Part shown: positions 33,672-44,159 of the stretch, one piece after another
How the letters are laid out: every line of letters begins with the position of its first letter
Numbering within the stretch: position 1 is the first letter of the stretch
NCBI GenBank assembly: GCA_003049465.1
Contig: PYSS01000053.1
Span: 182,398 to 246,397 of the forward strand
DNA: 64,000 bases
DNA from: Magnaporthiopsis rhizophila
Lineage: Eukaryota; Ascomycota; Sordariomycetes; Magnaporthales; Magnaporthaceae
Reading direction: 5' to 3'
Notes under the pieces: model-generated
Told to the model about the DNA's origin: nothing
Database searches by the model: none
The model's input: the letters and a program-made list of their open reading frames with translations, nothing else
Translations under genes and position numbers: made by a program

Positions 33672-35283
33672 ATTCGTGCGCACCTTGTTACTGCTTGCTT
33701 ATACGAATCTCTATTATGATGTGGTTCGTGCCTTCGGTACTCGGCTAGACTTGTAGGACGGAACCTTTAACCATCCGTATTATTATAAGGACCTATTGGA
33801 GGGCAAGAAGTGAGTGTAGATAAAGATTGATGCATATCTCCGAAGAACAGTGAGAAACAAGTGGCGGTTGTCATCACAAATCCGAGAGTGTCATAGTTCA
33901 GATCACATAGGGGTCAATTCCCTACGCGAATCCCGCAACGAACTCCGCTTGATCCCATCAGCATTCTTGGGCGGCGCCCACGGGAGACCGAGACCAGGCG
34001 CTCTCCTGTTCCAGCCAAGACCAGTCAGATGATTGATTGCTGCAGATGCCCACATGCATGGCACAGACCAATGTGCGCCAGTTCCGGGTGTTTTTGTGCG
34101 CCAAGATGACCTAATTCGCTCTCGGTGCCAACAGTGATTGGCGTAGGAATTTCCCACCTGCAGATACTGGGGCGTGCCTGCAGCAGCCCATCTCAAGCTG
34201 CGTCTGCCGCTTGGAAAGGGAGCGGCCGCCATGCGACTGCCAAAGTCCGCTCCGACTCCCGCTCGATCCGGCTTCTAGCGTGCGTCTTTGGAAGAAGATG
34301 CACGCTGCTTGTTTGGTGCTAGCCTAGCCGCTCATGATGACTGTGATATGTATCAAGCCTTGGGGACTCAGAGTCGAACAGAGGTAAGCAGGAAACGAAA
34401 TGACGGGAATGCACGCACCAATGACCAAAAAGGAAGCACACAAACAAATGGCTGGTGGAGGGGCCGGGGATTCGGGTCGCCTTTCGTCATAGGGCAGGGG
34501 TGGAGTGGCTGGACGGGCTATGCCTGACGCGCCCCTGGCAGGCCATGCTTTGGGGGCGGAGCTCTGGCCAGGAACGCCAGGCACGCCCCAAGATGAGCCC
34601 GGCATAAAAACAATCCTTATCGAGTGTGGTCCCACTTGTGAAATGAAAGAACGGACTTCCTACCCACTCCTCCTCGTTTGTGCAGATATCCAATATCCTT
34701 ACACATCTTACTCGGACGCCAGCATTTCTTTTTTTCTTCTCATCTCTTTTTGAATAGTTTTTTTCCCCCTTGGGTGACAGCCTCTGGAACTCTCTCCAGA
34801 CACAACCGTTTCACGGCCCTCGCCGGCCATGTGTTGTCGACGCCTCCGCGGTGGCGCACACCACGGGTGGACCGACTGCTAGGTTCAGCTACGATCAACA
34901 AGGGAGAGAGCCCACTCGCCGCCCGCCCGCCACTCCGCACGAATCGACACACCGCGCCAGGAACACCGCTGTGCAGAACTTGCACTAAAGTCTTCAGCCA
35001 GCACAGCACAGCACCCGCCCGCCTGCCTGTGATTCACTCCCTCCGACCTTGTCCGCACATGCAACGAGCGAACTCCGTCTCTCCGCCCGTCACCGTCGTT
35101 CTCTCTCCGCGAGCATGCTGCCAGCTGCCGTTTCTTGCGCCTTGTGTCTATCTCTGCGACGGAGGCATCGACCCTAGTCCGCCAGCCAAGCTGGGACTTC
35201 TAGGGCCTGCCTACCTAGGCACCTAGCTTGCAACACTGCCCCGGACGCCCCTCGCCCGGCGGTCTCGCTCCCGCGCCGGCACC
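33672..35283. other. intergenic region, no supported gene
   Basis: Three-prime flank of the AAA+ gene and a long pyrimidine-rich leader or promoter before the ATG at 35284. The motif CCTGCCTACCTAGGCACC lies at 35207-35224, close to the start codon. No gene called. Confidence 0.5.
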
Positions 35284-37963
35284 ATGGCCGATCATCTCCA
35301 GTCGTCGGCGGCGGCTGTGGCAGACGCCATGGCCACGATCTCTTCAGCCGTGGGCTCGGAGCCTGCCTCCATCCAGTGCTGCTGCGGCCGTGCGGACTGC
35401 GTCTTTTTAAAACACAACTGCGCCGTTCTCGAGAGTGTCGAGAAGGATGTCCACGCGGCGGCTAAAATGGGACAGGCAAGTGATCTCCTTGGTTTTCTCC
35501 CGTTTTTATTTCCCAGTCGGTCTGATCCCGCCGCATCGTCCCACCCCCTTCTGTTTCTAACAGGGAGTCTCCTGTTATTTGTTTATATCTGTCTCCCCGC
35601 GCTCGAGTGCCCTCAGCATTCCATCACACGCCACGTCCCTCCATTTCATCACTAGCGCCGCCTCCCCTCGTGATGCAACCGACGGTTGGTGGAATGCTTA
35701 GTCCGAACCACTTCGGCTGGAAGCCGCGGGACACTATCTTCAGCCCAATGCGCCGAATAATATCGATGGGCACAAATGCCGCGAAACCCAGCCGACCTGC
35801 GGTCACCCATGTCTAACATCGCCTCTCCAGGTTTTGCTTGCCCGCCACGAAGCCTACATGGCAGACGCCGAACGCGACCGAGTCGAGTTGACAAACCGGA
35901 TAGAAGAGTTGGAAAGCGACAAGCGGGAGCTCGAGGCCGGCAACGCCAGGACTATCCAAGAGAACCGTGCCCTTCTTGATCAACTCGAGGCGCTCAACGG
36001 CACCGTGTCCGACGCCGAAACCCGAATCACGAGCCTCGAGGCCGCGCTCCAGTCCACCCAAGTCAGCGCAAGGCGGCTCGAAGGCGCTGCTGCCCGTGCG
36101 GCAGAGCTTGAAAGAGAACTCGAGTTCCTGGAAAGGGAGCAGGAGAGGATACAGAATGATCTCTTCAACTCGCAACGCGATGCGCGCACGGCGATTCAGC
36201 GCTGGAAGACGGCCGAGCGCGGCGTCTTCAACCTCCAGCAGCAGCTCGAAAGGATAGAGCAAGAGGCCAGGGAAGAGCGGGAGCGGCACGCCGAGGTACT
36301 CGAGAGGATGGAGAGGCAGCGCGCCATGGAGAAGGACCTGAACGCCGCCGCCGGCCGCCTCAAGGGCGCCGCAGCCGTGAAGACGATGGGCGACGGCAAA
36401 CCCCCAACCAACCCCGTCGTGTCGCATTTCGTGCGCGACCTCCTGCAGGACAACGCGAACTTGCAGCTGGGAGTTGCCGAACTGCGCGAGCTTCTCATGA
36501 ACAGCAACGACGAGATCCAGATGCTCCGGGAGCAGCTCGAACACCACCAGCCTGTGACCAACAAGGATGCCAGCGCTGCCTCGACGCTGAAGGCCGAAAT
36601 CGGGACCGGCGAGATCGACGAGGAGGACGAGGAAGAGATCCAGCCGCGCCTGCACAACCTCCAACACGCTCGGAAGGTCTCCCAAGAGGTGCACATACAT
36701 CATCACTACCACGTCAAGCCGGAGGTCAAGAAGCCCAAGAAGAAGCGGCATATGCTGAACGCGAGCATCTTCACCCCGCCCGCGAGATCGCCTTCAACCC
36801 CTCCAGGGGGGCAATGGCGCACACCCGCGATGCTGTCTCACCGCCACAGAGACTCTGTTTCAACCGCCCAGACACACCGCTGGTCTCTGTTTTCGGAGCC
36901 TCTGTCCGACATGGCCCCCTCCTCAGTTCCCACGTCGCCCCAGTCCAACCCACGCGATTCCATGTTTGGACGAGTCGCGCAGGATGACGTTTGTCCTCCA
37001 TCACCGCTCATATTTTCAGATCCTACGTCCCCTGCATGGGATCAGTCTCGTCGTAGACGTGCGTCGGATGCCTCAGCACACAGCTTCCATCAGCCCTCGC
37101 CCGAACAGGATGCGGCCGTCAAGCCTTCTCAGGCGCCTGTTGCGGTGCCGAATATTGCGAGCACCAATTTCGACGACGACTCTACACCCACGCCCTCACC
37201 CACGTCATCATACAAGGCCGCTCGACACCTTGGCCACTCCCCTGCCAACGCCGAGGAGGCTAGCGACGACACCTTGTCCGCCATGGGTACCTCGCCAGTT
37301 GCCACGCGCCGTCACAATCTACGCCGTAGGACTTCGCATGAATCCATAATATCTCTTTCGGGAGGTCTCGATATCCACACCCTGAAGGCCCGTCCCAGCC
37401 AGCTCACGCTTCGACACATCAACGCAACGGCGGCAGGCACGGGGCTCAGCGCCGTGACAGTCACCGCTCGGCCTAGCATTTCCGTGACGACGGAAAACGG
37501 CAAGAGCGGCAGTGCCGTGCTGCGCGATAGTCTTGGTCTCGGCCTGCCCCTGCCCCGGCCCCGTATCACATCAGCAGGCGGCGGCCCGCCTTCGACTTCG
37601 TCTTCGGGCTCCTCCTTCTCATTAACATCCGCCTTGGCCACGTCGACACCCCGACAGCCTTCGGCGCTAGGCAGGCTTGCCTCCTGGCGACCCTGGGGGG
37701 GCTCTTCGTCACCGGCCACCGGCCCTAAGACGCCCAAGACGCCCAGTCCCTCACCGACGATCCCGGCTGCTGCGGCTGCCATAAAATCGCCCAAGGAGCA
37801 GGAAGTTTCCCGCCCCGCAGGCATCAACCAGGCCGGCGCGATCCCTGGGTTCCAAGAGTTTTTTGCCGCCCATCAGAAGCGGGGGCCGCCCAGCAAGGTC
37901 ACGCCCGACGCTGTCGATACGGATGCTCTCAGGGATGGTCTTCAGGAGGAGGAGGAGGGATAG
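35284..37963 (+). CDS. coiled-coil protein conserved in filamentous fungi, function unknown
   Basis: Exons 35284-35475 and 35831-37963 give 774 aa. The start encodes MADHLQSSAAAVADAMATIS followed by a small cysteine cluster, IQCCCGRADCVFLKHNC. The second exon begins VLLARHEAYMADAERDRVEL and continues for about 200 residues as a Glu/Arg/Leu-rich coiled coil. A conserved block VVSHFVRDLLQDNANLQLG and MNSNDEIQMLREQLEHH is followed by the histidine-rich QEVHIHHHYHVKPE. The C-terminal half is Ser/Pro-rich and disordered, with a short conserved GGLDIHTLKARPSQLTLR. The intron is 355 bp and starts with GC in an ideal context (CAG|GCAAGT), ending CTCCAG. I believe the family is widespread in Pezizomycotina, but I know no name or assay. 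Confidence 0.85.
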
Positions 37964-38949
37964 ACCCTTCTTCCCTTATATCATCATCTCAACCCCCCAC
38001 CTAGCGAGTCAGTAGGCATAAAGATTGCCCTTAGACATCCACTTGCCCTCTGATTCTCGCTCTGGGCCCTTTGAGCCCGTGTCTACTGATACCCCGTCAT
38101 CTATTTCTCCTTTGTTACTTGCTACATCTCGTCACGTTTACCTTTTTGTTTCATATGTACCTCTATAATCCCCTGGGGATCATCATATCCATGCATATGC
38201 GGCGGCGTTTGGGGCATCTCTTCACCATTTACACGACTATCTACCCACCTACTTGTCATATTACCCTGACCGCATCTTTTCAGTCATAATGTTTATGTCG
38301 CCGTTACCAGCGCAGCCCCTGGTTTCCTGGTCTTCTCTTGTCACAAATTCGTTCTTATCGAATATCCTTTGTATAACGCCCTCATAGGGGGATATATGGC
38401 GAGTGCTTGGTTGTGTTTGAATTCATGTGGTGTCAGATGCACCAGGAGGGCACTTCGCAGCCCTTTTCTTTTCCTATTTCACTGCGTCTTGCACCCTTTT
38501 TGTCGCAAGGCGGACGAGCCAAAGAGAATGTGTTGATACCCCCAGTCTCCCGCATTGCGCGTGTTGACAACAGGCTATTTATAATATTTTTAACGAGACC
38601 GCCGCCCTGGCACAAATGTTTTCGTAGCAACTGTGTGATCTGTCTCTACGTTTTTATAAGCATAGATCCCTCATTATACGTAGTAATGCCTGTTAAGACA
38701 TGGAAGCGAACCTAGAATCAAATAGGCTTTCCCGCTCTGCACTCTTGCTGAAACTTGACGACCAAATGTCTGCAAACCACGGGTGAAGCGGGGGTGAGCT
38801 CCATGTGCTCGCGTCCCCACTTTCTTCCGCACATGCCGCATAGAACATTAACTGAGGTTGCCCAGCAAACCTTCGTGTTCCCAGCAACACAGTCGTTAAT
38901 TCAGGACGTCGACAGCTTTCAAGACCAGTTCAGTGCCCGCCGCAACACC
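37964..38949. other. intergenic region, no supported gene
   Basis: T-rich 3-prime flank of the coiled-coil gene and promoter of the next gene. An in-frame extension of the following gene back to 38755 exists, but its sequence lacks family character, so I start that gene at 38950. Confidence 0.5.
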
Positions 38950-39993
38950 ATGGTCACGGTCCCGTTAGGGGTGCCCGAAATGGCAACAGCGCCCTCTGCC
39001 CAGCAGCAGCAGCAGCAGCAGGCGCCAGAGCCGGTGGACCTGCTCGTGCTCGGCGCCGGCTGGACGTCGCGGTTCCTGCTGCCGCTGCTGGACGAGAACA
39101 AGGTCCGGTGGGCGGCCACGACGACCACGGGCCGCGACGGCACCATCCCGTTCCGCTTCGACCCTGACCCGGACCCGACGGGGGACCCGGCGGCGCCGTA
39201 CCGCGGCCTGCCGACCGCACGCACCGTGCTCATCACCTTCCCGCTCAAGGGCGAGGGCCAGAGCCGGCGTCTGACGTCACTGTACGCCTCCTCCCGGCCC
39301 ACCACCACCACAACTACAACCACGTCCTCTACAACTACAACTACAACCACAACCACAACCACATGGATCCAGCTCGGCTCGACGGGCGTCTTCTCGTCCC
39401 CAGGCTGGAACGACGAATCCTCCGCCTACGACACGGCCAACCCGCGCGCCGTGGCCGAGGACGAGCTCCTGACAGGGTGCGGCGTCGACGCCGTCGTGCT
39501 CGCCCTGGCCGGCCTGTACGACGGCGACTCCCGCGACCCGCGCGACTGGGTGCTGCGCGTCGCGCGCTCCAAGGACGCCGTGCGGGGGAAAGGCGCCCTG
39601 CACCTCGTGCACGGCGTCGACGTCGCGCGCGCCGTGCTGGCCGTCCACCTCCACTTTCACACCAACAGCAACAACAACAATATCATTGGCCGCAGGTGGA
39701 TCGTCGCCGACACGCGCTGCTACGACTGGTGGGATCTGATGCAGGCCTGGGGCGCCGACGCGCGGTCGCGGCTGCGCGAGGGCAAGACCAAGGCGGCCGT
39801 CGCGGCCAGGCAGGCCGGGGTCGTCACCGAGGCGGACGCGGACGGGTTGAGGTACGAGGAGTGGGTTGCCGAGCTGATGCACGAGAAAGGCGTGCGGGCG
39901 CTGCCTAGGCCGCCCGAGAGGCTGGGCAGGCTTCTGGACTCGAGGGCGTTTTGGAGGGAGATGGGGACCTGGCCTGTGAAGGGGAGGGTTTGA
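38950..39993 (+). CDS. NAD(P)-binding Rossmann-fold protein (epimerase/YeeZ-like)
   Basis: Intronless, 347 aa. After a short tail with a Gln run (residues about 17-23) the sequence VDLLVLGAGWTSRFLLPLLD provides a GxGxxx(G/S) dinucleotide-binding motif. Later blocks TVLITFPLKGEG, WIQLGSTGVFSSPGW, LALAGLYDGD and LHLVHGVDVARAVLAV follow the pattern of atypical short-chain dehydrogenase/epimerase proteins related to bacterial YeeZ. A run of about 25 threonines with serines (39299-39362) between LTSLYASSRP and WIQLGSTGVF comes from ACA/ACC repeats and looks like a simple-sequence expansion in a loop. The start chosen is the ATG in the context ACCATGG. Substrate is unknown. Confidence 0.82.
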   Translation: MVTVPLGVPEMATAPSAQQQQQQQAPEPVDLLVLGAGWTSRFLLPLLDENKVRWAATTTTGRDGTIPFRFDPDPDPTGDPAAPYRGLPTARTVLITFPLKGEGQSRRLTSLYASSRPTTTTTTTTSSTTTTTTTTTTTWIQLGSTGVFSSPGWNDESSAYDTANPRAVAEDELLTGCGVDAVVLALAGLYDGDSRDPRDWVLRVARSKDAVRGKGALHLVHGVDVARAVLAVHLHFHTNSNNNNIIGRRWIVADTRCYDWWDLMQAWGADARSRLREGKTKAAVAARQAGVVTEADADGLRYEEWVAELMHEKGVRALPRPPERLGRLLDSRAFWREMGTWPVKGRV

Positions 39994-40272
39994 TAACCGG
40001 CTGCTGGTCTTTTTTCTTTCACGAGGATAAACGAGGCCTACCTCCCACCTTTAACAGGTAGTGCAAACAATACTGCCCGAGGGGTGCTGCTCTGCGTCGA
40101 CCCGTTAGGAGCGTGTCGGATACCCTGCGACATCCAATGCAAATGCATCACCATGATTCCTGCGCACCGAACCGTCCATGATACCTTTTTTCTCTGTTCT
40201 ATCCTTCCTTTACTGTTCTTACAGATCGCCGCCTGACCGTATTCGCCATGCACCAAACCCAGATCTACTCCC

Positions 40273-42065
40273 TTACTCCGTCTTCTTGGCCTTCGCATCC
40301 GCCGCCTCGCGCCTGCGCTTCCGCCACGCCTTGAGCTCATTCAGCAGACTCATAACGAGCGGAACGCCAATGGGGCCCAGGAGCGGCAGGTAGACTGCCA
40401 CCTTGTGCTCGTCCGGGAAGTAGAGCTGCCCGACCATGCTCTTCTCGAAGAAGGCGCGCTCGGCCGCCGCCTCGGCCACCCGCGCGTGCGCCAACCCTTG
40501 CGGCGTGGCGAGCGCGTCGCAGGCCAGGCGGAGGTGCGCCATGGTGGCCGCGACTCCCTCAGCGACGGACCGCGGGATTGCTATCCCGGGCAGCGCCCGC
40601 GACAGGCGCGCCAGCGAGCCCAGTGTCGACGAGGCCCGGAGCACCAGATCCGCGGCCCGGATGCGCGACAGCGTCGAGAGCCGCAGCGGCAGCGAGCCCG
40701 ACTTGGGCGTGCCCAAGAGCGACAGAAGGTGCGACGTGAAGGTCAGCATCGGGGCGCGGAGGGTTTCGGCCGCCACGTGCGTCGACGAGTCGGATGTTGG
40801 GGCGAGCAGGTATACGGCGCCCCATTGGGGAATGAGCCAGGACTGGGAGGTGGCTTTTTGCGCCGCCGTTTCCGCCCCGGATTCTGGGCTAGAGGAGGCG
40901 CCGTCGAGGGCGATGGTCTGGTTGCCGACATAGATGATAAAGTGGATGGTTGGCGCGCCACCGATGGACGGCGAAAGGGGCCACTCGGCGGCATTGATAA
41001 AAGAAGACAGGTCTTCCTTGCTGAGAAGCTCCGACTGCACTCCAGGAGCGGCATAAAGCTGGATCTGGGTGTCGATCGTAAAGTTGTGAATCGGCCCGAG
41101 GACGTCGAGAACGGGGCGCATGTATTGTTCGATGGCCGCGTCGATGTCCCAGCCGCTCGGGGCGGAACCGGCCGTGAAAAGGGAAAAGGTGAGGTGGTAG
41201 GTTGTCGAGTACCGGACCGACCGCGCCGAGCGCTTGGCCACTGCCGCGGCAACCTCGGGGTCCTGAAGCCGCTGCTCCTCTTGGTGCTGCTGCCGCTGTT
41301 GCTCGCTGGGGAGAACAGCGGCTTCCGAAATGAGGTTGGAGATTATGACGCGCTCCTCGGCAAAGGTCGAGCGCAACTGTTCGGCAACAAAGGTCGACAG
41401 GGAAGCGGGGGAGGACGTCGCGTCTGGCAGGTAGCTAACATCGAGCACGGGCTGCTCCGGGTGCAGAGCGGACGCCGTGGTCTCCCCAGGCGCGAGGCGG
41501 ACGGTCAACGCGATCCTGTCATCTTCCGCCTTGGACTGGCTGGCTAGCTCTAGGCGCAGCTGATGACCGGAAGGGCCACTCAGGCCGTCGAGATTTTGTT
41601 GTGTTTGTTGCAGGAGGGCCTGAGCCTCGTTGTCTGGTAGCGAGCCCGTCTCAAGGGCCACTGCGAGGGGAAATACGGGACGGCACACCTGCAGGAGGGA
41701 ATCCAGTCTGTCAGTGATGCCATAGCCACAGGTGTCTCCAGCCACGACAAAGCGTCGGTACGCACCCTGCCCTCAGCCCAGTCCAGCATGTCGCCCAGGG
41801 GAAGATTCGCGCGGTGGATCGAGGTGGTGTGCCACCATATTGGCAGGCCGAAGGAGAGTATGAGGGCCCAGAAGGACAGAACAACGTATGTGCGCCGCCG
41901 CGCATCGGCCGGCTTCTCGGGCGGCGGTTCTTTCCGCGCGTTGGGCGAGGTGGCGTTGGTAGCAGCATCCCCCTGCTTTATGGGCGCCGTGGCTGTCACC
42001 TCGGCGGCAGCATCGTTGGCAACAGCAGCATCGCTGCTCCCGGGCTTCCGATTTCTCGCCGACAT
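40273..42065 (-). CDS. GPI transamidase complex subunit PIG-S/GPI17
   Basis: Subunit of the ER-membrane transamidase that attaches GPI anchors to proteins. Exons 42065-41766 and 41688-40273 give 571 aa; an ATG 15 bases upstream (42080) is possible. The first exon has a transmembrane segment, YVVLSFWALILSFGLPIWWH, followed by the family-typical TTSIHRANLPLGDML. The luminal domain contains YHLTFSLFTAG, FTIDTQIQLYA, WPLSPSIGGAPTIHFIIYV and WGAVYLLAP. A second transmembrane helix near the C-terminus is KVAVYLPLLGPIGVPLVMSL, ending in a Lys/Arg-rich cytosolic tail that includes a KAKKTE end, compatible with ER retention. The intron has a GTGCGT donor and CTGCAG acceptor and joins G-R to V-C-R-P-V-F-P. 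Confidence 0.93.
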
Positions 42066-43510
42066 GGCGGCATTTCCCACAGCTCGGGCTCTGGCTCGGA
42101 TCGGCGGCGGCAGCAGGATTTTTTGTTACAACGATCGGTTGTTAAGGGCGATCAAGACCGATGCCACGGTACGCTGTCAGCGAACGGTGATGACAGAGTA
42201 CGCAGCATGACGGACAGGGGCCATGCTCCACCCAATTGGCTCCCGTTTCCAAGCTTGAGCTGACAATGGTCACGTGTAACGCGACCAACCAGAGAGAAGG
42301 AAAAAAAAAAAAACTCGAGGACAGCAAAAGGCCACCCACTCCCCGCATTATTCTTTGCGTCACCTTCATAGGAACTGCCGGGCGGACAAGCCAGGTCCCC
42401 GGTTTGGACAAGCCGGGAAGCTCTTGTCTTGATTGGCGGTCAATGCCTGCTACCCCTCACAAACAAGTGCTCGCCGCCCGACACAACCTGGTCGACAGTC
42501 AAGCATCCCCAACTCTTGCATAACCCATTTTCGGCTTCACGTGAACCTTGCTCCTTCACTTTCTGCGGTCCCGCGGGGGTGGGTTGTCGCTGAAATAGAG
42601 CTGGAGTTGGGGGGTACGTGCTACGCTGTACGACGTAAAACGTACAAATTTCCCGAAGCAGTCGCTGCACCCAAGAACTCTCCAAGAGCAAAAAAGCCCC
42701 GTTTCCCCAGACCATTCTGCACATCTACCGACAAGGAGCTGGGTACCTATCTACCTCCTGCCTGACGTGTAATAACGGCACTAACGATATCACCCTCTGG
42801 ATTTTTGGACGTCGGGCATTTGGAAACTACCCGACAACTTCGGCTATTGCTGCCTGAGGTCCCAACCGTGTTACCTGCGCCACGGTGTTACTCGGACCGC
42901 GGTCCGCAACGCCAACTCGGCTCGACGTCGAGGAAGCGAATTCGACGACCCAATAGCGGAAGGCCACCACAGAAAAAGTAGCCGGGAAAAGCCAGCCACA
43001 TCTTATATCAAGACAGGTCATGTTACTTTATTCGTCCATCTCGCTTCCCGCATCATCGGATATAGATTAGGCCAGAAGGTTAAGGGCCCTCCAAGTCCAA
43101 CGTGCCTCGGCTTGTTGTATCATGAGGGGAAGGGAACACCCCCTCTGCCTAAACAAAAATGCTCAACGGTAACCGGGTCCTTGCTTGAAACGGAAAAGTC
43201 CAGGGTCTTGGCCTTATATACACCCCCCTTGCGTTTTTTCTCGTCCCAAATGCCACACCAAAAGGACCCAGTTCTTTGACAATGGCGCGGTAGCAATTTC
43301 AAATATAGACCACTTGGGACGGGCGAACACCGCGATTGGGCCATCGATACCGAGGCATCCCGCACCCAACCATTCACATATCTGTAGCACAGTTCTTCAT
43401 TTGTAGACTGGTGGAAGGGAGGTCTATGCGAGTACCGTGTAGTATACGGCCCGCCCATTGCTGTCAAGGTAGCGAGGTATCCATTCTTTATCTTTATGCC
43501 TACCGTCATC

Positions 43511-43552
<42 letters not shown>

Positions 43553-43567
43553 NNNNNNNNNNNNNNN

Positions 43568-43604
<37 letters not shown>

Positions 43605-44159
43605 GCTCCTGGACCAGCCACTGGTCATAGCTTGAGAGATCCGCCCGTGTTCCTCCGGGCCAAGCCGTTTCCGCAATCCGTGCGGCCTCGCGGATGTCCT
43701 GGCTTCAGGTTGGCTTCTGGTCCCACTCCTCGCCAAAAAAGGCCGAAAAGGGTATCCATCTAGGCCAGCGCACCTGCCAGCTCGACTTGGGACCAGACGA
43801 CGGCAAGTCCGGACGAGCACTCTTTCTTTTATCACCATTATTTTTTCTGTTATAATTTTTTTCTCGACCTGATACCAGTCTCCAAGCATCTTCGCGAATC
43901 TGATCGGCTGCAGCTTGCCGAGACTGACGTTCGACCTAGGATTGACGTACTGTTCGTCCGTCACCGCTTTTAGGCGCGACGGGTTCCTTCCTTCTTCAGC
44001 TGCGGCTCGATCTGCATGCGCCTCACTTCCTTGTCACCCCATCACCCATAACTCACCACCTTCAAACCACCCGACCACGAGGAAATTTCAACAACCCACT
44101 CCCAATCGTCACTTTTCTTGCCTTGACAACTTGGAGAATTCCCAAGTGAAATCTTCACG
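42066..44159. other. divergent intergenic region with assembly gap
   Basis: Between the start of PIG-S (-) and the start of FAT1 (+), so it contains two promoters. It holds the T-homopolymer gap at 43513-43599. Open frames crossing the gap are artefacts of the homopolymer. No gene seen. Confidence 0.5.
43513..43599. other. assembly gap of 15 N inside a T homopolymer
   Basis: About 40 T, then N at 43553-43567, then about 32 T. The true length is unknown. A-rich strand on the reverse; could be a long homopolymer, or could hide other sequence. Confidence 0.97.

Noticed and set aside
35813..36751. 312-codon minus-strand frame
   Set aside because: Antisense of the coiled-coil gene, leucine/valine-rich as expected from reversed Glu/Lys codons.
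38755..38949. N-terminal extension of the Rossmann-fold gene
   Set aside because: In frame but lacks family-like sequence; the ATG at 38950 has a better context and sits just before the fold.
39301..39360. ACAACC repeats considered as a CRISPR-like or minisatellite array
   Set aside because: Simple threonine-codon repeat inside an open gene; CRISPR arrays are not expected in fungi and there are no spacers.
43336..43964. Open frames running through the T/A homopolymer gap
   Set aside because: Created by poly-Phe/poly-Lys translation of the homopolymer and N bases.
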